The notes below the pieces were generated by a model. It ran no database searches, was not told the DNA's origin, and saw nothing but the letters and a program-made list of their open reading frames with translations. Positions 1 through 6,470 of a stretch of 11,838 nucleotides of DNA are shown piece by piece. Origin of the DNA: Abditibacteriota bacterium (GTDB taxonomy: Bacteria > Armatimonadota > UBA5829); contig JAGDAG010000071.1 of the NCBI GenBank assembly GCA_017959625.1, positions 1 through 11,838 on the forward strand, written 5' to 3'. How positions within the stretch are numbered: position 1 is the first letter of the stretch; every line of letters begins with the position of its first letter. The position numbers and the translations under genes are program-made.

Positions 1-1471
1 CTTTGGTCTTGTCGTTGGTATAGATCTTGATGCCGCAGGGAGAAGTATTCAGGAAACGCCTTCTGGGATCCATCTGTTTGCAGATATTCATAAAGTTGCG
101 GATCATGGGATGCTCTATGGTGGTGGCCCTGTATTCGCCTATGTCGCCGGCGGAGGCCAGCTCGTTGCCGCCGCACCATATGATAAGGGAGGCGTGATGC
201 TTTCTGCGCCTGATATAGGTCTCCGCCACCCGGGCGATGGTGTCGCAGAACTCCTTGTCAAAGGGAGGCTCGTTGTCTATGCCGGAGGAGGACAGGGGGA
301 ACTCCTGCCATACCATTATCCCCGCTTCGTCGCACAGGTCGTAGAACTCCTCGTGAGGCAGCACGGCGCCGCCCCAGACCCTCAGGAGGTTGATGCCCAG
401 ATCCTTGTAGACGTCTATGAGCTCCTTGTATTCCTTATAGCCGCAGTCGGCAAAGTTCATATAAGGGGGCACCCAGTCGCAGCCCTGGATGAAGGTGCGG
501 ACCCCGTTTACCAGGCAGATCCAGCTGCCGGCAAACTCATAGGCCCCATCGGTCTGCTCCCAGTCTATATGCCTGAAGCCCACGCGCCTTGTGATCACTT
601 CCACTGTGTTCCCGTCGGGATCTGCCACGGAATATTCCAGATCGTAAAGGGGCTGATCCCCGTTCAGGTTGCAGTGCCAGAGGTCAACGTCAAAGCCGGA
701 CCAGTTCATGGTGCAGCTGTAGCCTTCAAAGCTTTTTTCTTCGGCAAAGACTATCCTGCCGGCCTTGCTGAGCACCGCTTTGGCAGTATAGGCTACCGGC
801 TCGGCGAAATTCGCGGTGATATCGAGTATGCCCTTTTTGTTTTCAAAATCGGCGTCGGCGTCCACGTCCAGATACTCTATGGGCGTTTTGTCAACTGTGG
901 ATATATATATTTTGTCCCATATGCCTGTCTGCACCATTCTGCAGGTCCAGTCCCAGCTATAATAGAACCGGCACTTGGGGACGGTCATTTGGCTGGTCCT
1001 GCCGAACTGGCCCTGCCAGGCGGGAGCCTTGCAGGTGAAGGCTATGCGTATCCAGTTTTTTTCGGCCCTGGGCTTTTTGAGCTCGACTTTGACGGGCATA
1101 TACGAATTGGCAAACGAATAAACAAGCTTGCCGTTAAAGAAAATATCGCCGGAAAAATCCAGGCCTTCACAGTTCAGATAATAGGTTTTGTTTTTGTCCG
1201 CAAATACCTCGTCGGGGATCTCCGCGTCAAAAAGCCATTCCCTGTGTTCTATCCATTCTATCTTCCTGTAATTCAGGCCCACGTTCCAGTCTTCGATATA
1301 GCCGGCGTCCAGGAGCGCCTTCTGCACCGAACACGGGACGCTGACCATGATGGCGGGGACCTCGCACAAAGGCGTCTCGCCTATCTCCATCGTTTGCTGC
1401 ATACGCCAGTATTCCGGCGTCCAGCCCGACATCCTCCACTTTATGGAAGTCAGATCAAAAGAAGTTTTCAT
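1..1471 (-). CDS. Glycoside hydrolase family 2, beta-mannosidase-like (3' end cut by window)
   Basis: The first 490 codons are present; the C-terminal part lies outside the window. It probably removes terminal beta-mannose (or a related beta-sugar) from oligosaccharides. No signal peptide is visible, so it should act in the cytoplasm on imported sugars. The N-terminal sugar-binding domain shows VPCSVQKALLDAG (45-57), close to the beta-mannosidase pattern VPGxVxxDLLxxG. A second family block is FYYSWDWTCRMVQTGIW (169-185). The TIM-barrel region has QGCDWVP (329-335), LLRVWGG (362-368), FYDLCDEAGIMVWQEF (376-391) and IWCGGNEL (431-438), where E437 is the expected acid/base. The nucleophile Glu would lie in the missing part. 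The ATG at 1471 has GGAG six bases upstream. GH2 assignment is firm; the mannosidase specificity is inferred from motifs, and other GH2 exo-glycosidases remain possible. Confidence 0.88.
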   Translation of the reverse strand, partial: MKTSFDLTSIKWRMSGWTPEYWRMQQTMEIGETPLCEVPAIMVSVPCSVQKALLDAGYIEDWNVGLNYRKIEWIEHREWLFDAEIPDEVFADKNKTYYLNCEGLDFSGDIFFNGKLVYSFANSYMPVKVELKKPRAEKNWIRIAFTCKAPAWQGQFGRTSQMTVPKCRFYYSWDWTCRMVQTGIWDKIYISTVDKTPIEYLDVDADADFENKKGILDITANFAEPVAYTAKAVLSKAGRIVFAEEKSFEGYSCTMNWSGFDVDLWHCNLNGDQPLYDLEYSVADPDGNTVEVITRRVGFRHIDWEQTDGAYEFAGSWICLVNGVRTFIQGCDWVPPYMNFADCGYKEYKELIDVYKDLGINLLRVWGGAVLPHEEFYDLCDEAGIMVWQEFPLSSSGIDNEPPFDKEFCDTIARVAETYIRRRKHHASLIIWCGGNELASAGDIGEYRATTIEHPMIRNFMNICKQMDPRRRFLNTSPCGIKIYTNDKTK

Positions 1472-1518
1472 TCAAATCTCCGTTACAAAAAATCAAAATG
1501 CCACAATACTTCAACTCA

Positions 1519-1549
1519 ATTATATCATAAAAATCCGGGCAAAAAACAA
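1519..1549 (-). promoter_or_regulatory. Promoter of the GH2 gene (extended -10)
   Basis: Read on the minus strand, TATAAT lies at 1524-1519, directly preceded by TGA, giving an extended -10. The best -35 candidate is TTGTTT at 1549-1544, with a long 19-base spacer, so the extended -10 probably does most of the work. It sits in the short gap between the phosphoesterase stop and the GH2 start. The GH2 gene can therefore be transcribed independently of the topA operon. Confidence 0.6.
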
Positions 1550-1553
1550 AACT

Positions 1554-2411
1554 TTATGATTCATGATAAAAAGTCAGCATATGGATCTCCGGACGGCATC
1601 TGAAACGGATGCGTATAGCCGAAGTCCCTATCCCCCGGGATACTATGAGCATAGTCCTTCCGGCATCCGTTCCAAGGACGGAGGACAGCTTTTCGGGAGA
1701 GTAAACTCCGCCGTTTATGTCGTTGTTTTTATCCATATGGGTATAAACTATATCAAAAAGCGGCAGCCGCACCTGTCCGCCGTGGGTATGGCCGCTGAGG
1801 ACAAGGTCGGGCCTGTAGGGTAAGATATCATCGATGCAGGAAGGCGTATGGCACAGACAAACGGTATAAAGGTCCTGCCCGTCACCGGAGAAGGCTTTTT
1901 GGAAGTCTGCTTTATTGCATTCTTCAAAATTATCAAGCCCGACGAGCCGGACGGCTCCGCCGCCCGCGGTAAACGTGAGGGAGCCGTTGTCCAGAGAGAC
2001 GAGGCCGATCCTTTTGTATGCTTCGGCCATCTCCCGGTGATCGACGTAAGGCTTATATTCCGAATTGCCGCTGACGTAATAGATACCTTCCAGGGAATCT
2101 ATACTGTCCGTCACTTTCTTCAGAGCGTCGGCGCAGGCTTCCTTGAACATCAGATCGCCGGTGATGACGCATATATCGGCGCTTCCCGCCTTTTTGAGGC
2201 AGCCCGCAAGGGTCCTTTCCAGCCGGCCGTATTTCGAGGTATGGATATCAGACAAAAAAAGCATTTTTTTGCCGTCGAATTCTTTGGGGATACGCGGCGA
2301 TCTGACGTCTATGGCCGTTATCCCGAACCAGTAAGGTTCAACGGCGGTTATGTATATCGCGATGATCACTATCAGCGCAGCGACGGCGCACAAAAGGGCA
2401 TGCAGGATCAA
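1554..2411 (-). CDS. Membrane-anchored calcineurin-like metallophosphoesterase (YkuE/LpxG-like)
   Basis: This 285-residue protein has one N-terminal membrane segment (about 4-22) followed by a metallophosphoesterase domain. The metal-binding blocks appear in order: SDIH (D55, H57), TGDL (D86), GNSE (N116), CHTP (H188) and GHTHGGQ (H208, H210). The GHTHGGQ ending and the membrane anchor resemble the YkuE family, some of whose members act on lipid-linked phosphates such as UDP-diacylglucosamine. The substrate here is unknown. The GNHD/E block reads GNSE, so the usual catalytic-site His is Ser117. The start is a TTG whose bases overlap the stop of the DUF1638 gene by 4 nt (TTGA), with GGGAG about nine bases upstream; translation is probably coupled. 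The family call is firm, the function open. Confidence 0.86.
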   Translation of the reverse strand: MILHALLCAVAALIVIIAIYITAVEPYWFGITAIDVRSPRIPKEFDGKKMLFLSDIHTSKYGRLERTLAGCLKKAGSADICVITGDLMFKEACADALKKVTDSIDSLEGIYYVSGNSEYKPYVDHREMAEAYKRIGLVSLDNGSLTFTAGGGAVRLVGLDNFEECNKADFQKAFSGDGQDLYTVCLCHTPSCIDDILPYRPDLVLSGHTHGGQVRLPLFDIVYTHMDKNNDINGGVYSPEKLSSVLGTDAGRTMLIVSRGIGTSAIRIRFRCRPEIHMLTFYHES

Positions 2412-3151
2412 CTCGCCGGTCTCCCGTCTATGACGCGCTCGTCTCCGGTCTCATACACCTCATAGCCCGGCCTGAGCACCAGGAAATCATCGCCGGATAC
2501 GTCGCCGGCGACAAAGGCTCTCAGGAGAGAATAGTCTTCGGTCTCCTTCACAAGGTCCCAGCCGATGCGGCGGCAAATATCATTAAGATAGGCGATACTC
2601 CGGGAATCGTCACGCCGGGGATCCCCAATGAACATGGCCCGGCGATAGTTTTTGATCCATCCGGTCTCCATCTCAAACAAAAATTCTCCGTTGTCTTCAC
2701 CGTATTTTTCCGTCAGTTTGTTCCGAAGCTCCCTTTCGCCCTCCGGATCAAGAACGAACTGTTCGGAATCCGCTTCCCTGTTTTTTATGGCTTCCAGCCA
2801 TCCCGGAGTAAAAAAATAAGTGCCGGTCAGCTCTTTGAAGAGCTTCATATATCTTGCGCGCGAACCCAGGGCAAAGGTTATACAGTCGTGGGCCCGGATA
2901 AACACGCAGGGGGTCTCAAGAGCGCGCAGGCCCACCACGGCCCTCCCGCACAGCCCGAGACAGAAAAACATATAACTGTACAGGCCCGAGCAGGAGTTTA
3001 TTTGTTGCTGAAGATACTCTTTGAGCCGCTCCGTATCTCTGTGAAGGGTCATTGATATCACGTTCACGTCAAAGGACGAGCCGCTTTCTTTCAGAAGCCC
3101 TCTCACCACCGTTTCCTGGGGACGGCAGACGTACAGCGCGGCTTTATTCAT
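2408..3151 (-). CDS. DUF1638 family protein, function unknown
   Basis: I recognise the DUF1638 pattern in this 247-residue protein: an N-terminal strand with C9, then MTLH (34-37), LGLCG (65-69, C68), RAHDCITFALGS (86-97, H88 and C90) and GTYFFTPGWLE (110-120). No signal peptide or membrane segment is visible, so it should be cytoplasmic. The family has no established biochemical role that I know of. From memory, relatives occur in methanogens and other strict anaerobes, some near corrinoid methyltransferase genes. The conserved Cys and His residues could bind a metal, which is inference. I chose the ATG at 3151, which overlaps the topA stop by 8 nt (ATGAATAA). An upstream in-frame ATG at 3223 would add 24 residues inside topA that do not resemble the family. 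Expression probably depends on reinitiation after topA. Confidence 0.82.
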   Translation of the reverse strand: MNKAALYVCRPQETVVRGLLKESGSSFDVNVISMTLHRDTERLKEYLQQQINSCSGLYSYMFFCLGLCGRAVVGLRALETPCVFIRAHDCITFALGSRARYMKLFKELTGTYFFTPGWLEAIKNREADSEQFVLDPEGERELRNKLTEKYGEDNGEFLFEMETGWIKNYRRAMFIGDPRRDDSRSIAYLNDICRRIGWDLVKETEDYSLLRAFVAGDVSGDDFLVLRPGYEVYETGDERVIDGRPAS

Positions 3152-5252
3152 TGTCTTTATTCCGGGTTTTTGCCCTTCCGGAAGTTTTTTCGGAATAACC
3201 GCACCCGGGATCGATACATACATACCCCGTCACTCTGTTCCGGAACCGGCGTTCACACATCATTTTGCCGCAAACGGGGCATTTTTTATCCGCAGGCTTA
3301 TCCCAGGAAACAAAATCGCATTTGGGGTAATTGTCGCAGCCGTAAAAGGACCTGCCTTTCCTGGATTTCTTTTCCACTATGTTCCCGCCGCATTTGGGGC
3401 ACAGGACGCCCACGGGATTATCCATGGGAACCGTGCCGCTGCACCTGGGATAATCGGAACAGCCCAGAAACTCTCCGTACCGCCCTTTCCTTACCACCAT
3501 AGGCTTTCCGCACAAAGGGCAAAGCCGGTCGGTGACCTTGGGGGCAGGCCTTTCAACTTCCATTTCCAGATTGGCTGCATCCAGTTCTTCGCGGAAAGGT
3601 TTATAAAGGGAGGCAAGAAGGCTGGTCCATTCCACGCTGCCTTCCCCTACCTTATCCAGCTGGTTTTCAACGTTTGCGGTATATTCCACGTCCATGATGT
3701 CAGGAAAATGCCGGCAAAGCTTTTTGTTGACAAGCCGGCCAAGCTCGGTAGGCCTGAATTTCTTTTCAACGAGTTCCACGTATTCGCGGTCAAGGATGGT
3801 TTTGATGATGGCATGATACGTGCTGGGGCGGCCTATGCCGTTGGCCTCCATGGTTTTTACCAGAGAAGCCTCCGTATAGCGGGCGGGAGGCTCGGTGAAA
3901 TGCTGCAGCGGATCGAGCTTTTCCAGCGAAAGGGCGTCCTCTTCTTTCATTTCCGGGAGAGGAGGCATTTCCTCGGCGCTTTTTTTCGCATCTTCCTTTT
4001 CTTCGACATATACCTTTGTAAAGCCCGCAAATTTCATTTGCGAACCTTCCGCTCTGAATATACAGTCTTCCGCGCTTATTTCCGCCTTGAGCACGTCATA
4101 AACCGCCGCCGCCATCTGGGACGCCAGAAAACGCTGCCATACAAGCCTGTAAAGCTTTCTCTGGTCGGGAGTAAGATATACCTCCACGGAAGACGGGTCT
4201 CTGTAAACGGACGTAGGCCGTATGGCCTCGTGAGCGTCCTGAGCGTTGTTTCTGTTTCTGGATCTGTAGCTGGAAACGTAGTCCCTGCCGTATTTTTCCT
4301 GTATATATCTGCCTGCTTCTTCCTGGGCGTCGGAAGATATGCGGGTCGAATCGGTACGCATATAAGTTATGAGGCCCACGTGCCCGTCGCTCCCCAGATC
4401 TATGCCTTCATAAAGCTGCTGGGCAACGCTCATGGTGCGGCTTGTGGAGAAGCCCAGTTTTCTGGAGGCTTCCTGCTCGAGGGTACTTGTGACAAAAGGA
4501 AGGGCGGGTCGCTTTTTTGAATCCGAGCGTTTCAGCTTTTTTACCGTGTATGACGCTCCTCTGAGGGTGTCCGCCACCCGGGCGGCCTCGGCTTCATTTT
4601 TCAGAGAGGGCTTCTTTCCGCCTTTGAGAGCAAGCTGAGCCTCAAAGATACCGCCCTTTTCCGTTTTCAGGACCGCCGATATAGTCCAGTATTCTTCCCG
4701 GACAAAGGCTTCGATCTCGTCTTCCCTGTCACAAACGAGACGGACGGCCACCGACTGGACCCTGCCGCCGGAAAGCCCCTTCTGGATCTTTTTCCAGAGA
4801 AGAGGGCTCAGCATATAGCCCACCACTCTGTCAAGAAGCCTTCTCGCCTGCTGGGCGTCAACAAGATTCATATTTATATCGGAAGGGTGCTTAAGGCTCT
4901 CCGTGACTGCTTTTTTGGTTATCTCGTTAAAAGTGATGCGCCGCGCGTTCTGAAGGCCCAAAAGCTCCTTCAGGTGCCAGCTGATCGCTTCCCCTTCCCT
5001 GTCGGGGTCGCTGGCAAGATATACCACGTCTGCCTTTTTGGCGGCAGCCTTAAGATTGTTTATCACGTCCTTTCGTTCCGGGATAGGTTTGTACTCCGGA
5101 GCGAAACCGTTGTTTATATCGATACCCAGCGTTTTCTGCGGCAGATCCCGCACGTGCCCCATGCTTGCAAGGATATTGTATTCCTTGCCCAAAAAGCTCT
5201 GGAGCGTTCTTGTTTTTGCCGGAGACTCAACTATTATAAGTGCCTTGCTCAT
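3144..5252 (-). CDS. topA: DNA topoisomerase I (type IA)
   Basis: The enzyme relaxes negatively supercoiled DNA by cutting and passing one strand. This 702-residue protein has the full bacterial layout. The N-terminal TOPRIM domain contains IIVESPAKT (6-14, E9) and the acidic SDPDREGE (81-88: D82, D84, E86). The core contains DAQQARRLLDR (132-142) and SGGRVQSVAVRLV (161-173). The catalytic Tyr297 lies in LITYMRTDST, and NGIGRPSTY precedes the C-terminal region. That region carries three four-cysteine zinc-ribbon modules starting near C578, C618 and C658. I chose the ATG at 5252 because GGAG lies six bases upstream and MSKALIIVESPAKT matches the usual family start. The ATG at 5264 has no well-placed site. 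It is the first gene of a probable operon with the DUF1638 protein and the phosphoesterase. Confidence 0.97.
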   Translation of the reverse strand: MSKALIIVESPAKTRTLQSFLGKEYNILASMGHVRDLPQKTLGIDINNGFAPEYKPIPERKDVINNLKAAAKKADVVYLASDPDREGEAISWHLKELLGLQNARRITFNEITKKAVTESLKHPSDINMNLVDAQQARRLLDRVVGYMLSPLLWKKIQKGLSGGRVQSVAVRLVCDREDEIEAFVREEYWTISAVLKTEKGGIFEAQLALKGGKKPSLKNEAEAARVADTLRGASYTVKKLKRSDSKKRPALPFVTSTLEQEASRKLGFSTSRTMSVAQQLYEGIDLGSDGHVGLITYMRTDSTRISSDAQEEAGRYIQEKYGRDYVSSYRSRNRNNAQDAHEAIRPTSVYRDPSSVEVYLTPDQRKLYRLVWQRFLASQMAAAVYDVLKAEISAEDCIFRAEGSQMKFAGFTKVYVEEKEDAKKSAEEMPPLPEMKEEDALSLEKLDPLQHFTEPPARYTEASLVKTMEANGIGRPSTYHAIIKTILDREYVELVEKKFRPTELGRLVNKKLCRHFPDIMDVEYTANVENQLDKVGEGSVEWTSLLASLYKPFREELDAANLEMEVERPAPKVTDRLCPLCGKPMVVRKGRYGEFLGCSDYPRCSGTVPMDNPVGVLCPKCGGNIVEKKSRKGRSFYGCDNYPKCDFVSWDKPADKKCPVCGKMMCERRFRNRVTGYVCIDPGCGYSEKTSGRAKTRNKDNE

Positions 5253-5272
5253 CTCGATCTCCATCGGAAATT

Positions 5273-5285
5273 AGGGGGTTCCCCT
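5273..5285 (-). promoter_or_regulatory. Small GC hairpin in the topA 5' leader
   Basis: Between the predicted topA transcription start and its ribosome binding site, the minus strand reads AGGGG-AAC-CCCCT, a five-pair stem with a three-base loop. It would sit near the 5' end of the mRNA, where such hairpins can stabilise a transcript. The role is inference; the inverted repeat is directly visible. Confidence 0.35.
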
Positions 5286-5292
5286 TTATGAG

Positions 5293-5320
5293 ATTATACC
5301 ATATTCGGAAAAAAAAGCAA
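5293..5320 (-). promoter_or_regulatory. topA promoter (extended -10)
   Basis: On the minus strand TTGCTT (5320-5315) and TATAAT (5298-5293) are separated by 16 bases, and TGG directly precedes the -10. This would drive topA, the DUF1638 gene and the phosphoesterase. It is back to back with the promoter for the lipoprotein at 5386-5414. The two could interact through local supercoiling, which would be relevant for a topoisomerase gene. Confidence 0.7.
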
Positions 5321-5385
5321 ATATCAAAACAAAAAGCGCGCGCTGCAGTCCCCGATAAAACTTGCGGCCTGCGGCGCCGTAAATG

Positions 5386-5414
5386 TTGCATTTTTTTTCC
5401 GCTTATATTAAAAT
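5386..5414 (+). promoter_or_regulatory. Promoter of the PrsA-like lipoprotein gene
   Basis: TTGCAT at 5386-5391 and TAAAAT at 5409-5414 are 17 bases apart, a near-consensus pair. No TGn precedes the -10, unlike the other promoters in this window. An AGGAG ribosome site at 5437-5441 follows, six bases before the ATG. Confidence 0.7.
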
Positions 5415-5447
5415 ATAGGTGTAGGAATTTCATTTCAGGAGTTAATT

Positions 5448-6431
5448 ATGAAAAAATTAATGCTTTTGGCAGTAGTTCTCGTTGCGGCAGTGCTTTTTGC
5501 AGGCTGCGGCAAAGACGAGGGGAGCGCCCCTATAGTCAAACTGCCCGGAGTTTCCAAAAATGTCGCCACCGTTGACGGATTGAATATCACCAGCAAAGAG
5601 TATCAGACCTATCTCCACGACAATTTCGGCGAGCAGGCGCTGTCTTCTCTTATCAGCGATAAGATCCTTGAGAAATGGGCCATCGATCTTGACGCCGCGC
5701 CCACAAAAGAGGATATAGAAAAATTTACCGCGCAATTCAAGGACAGCCCCAACTATAAATTCCAGTCCATGCAGGTCAACCCTGCTGTTCTTGACAAGCA
5801 GATCGCCAAGCTGGCAAAGCAGCAGGCCGTCCTTGCAAACATAGCAAAGAAGCTTGCTCCCGCAAAAGACAGCGAGATCGAAAAAATGTACAAGGAGAAC
5901 AAGGAGCAGTATCAGAAACCCGCCCGGACGGAATACACCATCGTCATGCTGGGGTCGGACAAGAAAAAGGCCGAAGATGCCGCGAAAGAACTTTCCGCCT
6001 TTTCTCCCGACGACACCGCGTTCCGCGAAAAGCTGTTTGAACTCAGAAAAGAAGACAGCAACATATCCGCACTTCCCAATATGACCGAAGATATCCTTGA
6101 AACGGACAAGGCGGTGAAGGATGAAGCCGTTAAACTGAAAGACGGCGAATGGTCAAAGGTCGTAAAAATGACCCCCACCAATCCCGAAACCAAGGAAGAG
6201 AGCTACTGCATCGTATGCGGCATAAAGCGCGATAAGGAAGAAAAGACTCTGGACGACGTCAGGGACGAGATATCCGCAATGGTCAGCATCACGAACCTGA
6301 GCAAGAACGACAAGTTCAGAGACGATCTTGAGAAGCGCAGGACCGAAGCGGAGATAACCATCAACATCCCCGAATACAGCGATCTTGCCGATCAGTTCAA
6401 GAGCCCCAATCCTTCCGCCGGAGGAATGTAA
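5448..6431 (+). CDS. PrsA/SurA-like foldase lipoprotein with degenerate parvulin domain
   Basis: This 327-residue protein is probably an exported chaperone that helps secreted proteins fold. A lipoprotein signal peptide (MKKLMLL..., lipobox FAGC) predicts lipidation at C20, anchoring it on the outer face of a membrane. Residues 38-80 (VATVDGLNITSKEYQTYL, then ALSSLISDKILEKW) match the N-terminal chaperone segment of PrsA/SurA. EIEKMYKENKEQYQKP (143-158) resembles the helix that normally leads into the parvulin domain. Residues 160-265 follow the parvulin outline, including the AVKLKDGEWSKVVK block. However, the usual SHILV strand reads YTIVML, without His, and the GG/LG loop is not recognisable. 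Prolyl isomerase activity is therefore doubtful. The AGGAG site and ATG at 5448 are clear. Membership is judged by pattern, not by a search. Confidence 0.78.
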   Translation: MKKLMLLAVVLVAAVLFAGCGKDEGSAPIVKLPGVSKNVATVDGLNITSKEYQTYLHDNFGEQALSSLISDKILEKWAIDLDAAPTKEDIEKFTAQFKDSPNYKFQSMQVNPAVLDKQIAKLAKQQAVLANIAKKLAPAKDSEIEKMYKENKEQYQKPARTEYTIVMLGSDKKKAEDAAKELSAFSPDDTAFREKLFELRKEDSNISALPNMTEDILETDKAVKDEAVKLKDGEWSKVVKMTPTNPETKEESYCIVCGIKRDKEEKTLDDVRDEISAMVSITNLSKNDKFRDDLEKRRTEAEITINIPEYSDLADQFKSPNPSAGGM

Positions 6432-6437
6432 GAACAC

Positions 6438-6464
6438 AAGCAGGCTTCGGCCTGCTTTTTTTTT
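6438..6464 (+). terminator. Intrinsic terminator after the lipoprotein gene
   Basis: An eight-pair stem AAGCAGGC / GCCTGCTT (6438-6445 with 6450-6457) is closed by a stable TTCG tetraloop and runs directly into a T tract. It starts six bases after the lipoprotein stop and ends seven bases before the next gene's ATG. Confidence 0.93.
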
Positions 6465-6470
6465 ATTCTT

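Noticed and set aside
110..1603. Long plus-strand open frame (497 codons) covering the GH2 gene
   Set aside because: Its opposite strand encodes an unmistakable GH2 protein with family motifs from 1471 to the window start. The plus-strand translation has low-complexity Gly/Val/Ala-rich sequence and no recognisable motif. It is an antisense product of codon bias.
1848..2465. Plus-strand open frame of 205 codons across the phosphoesterase gene
   Set aside because: Antisense to a metallophosphoesterase with all its motif blocks; no support of its own.
3152..3223. Upstream ATG extending the DUF1638 protein by 24 residues
   Set aside because: The extension overlaps the topA C terminus by 80 bases and does not resemble the family N terminus; the ATG at 3151 fits the coupled overlap.
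3708..4520. Plus-strand open frame of 270 codons inside topA
   Set aside because: It lies entirely antisense to conserved topoisomerase I sequence and shows no ribosome site or family motif.
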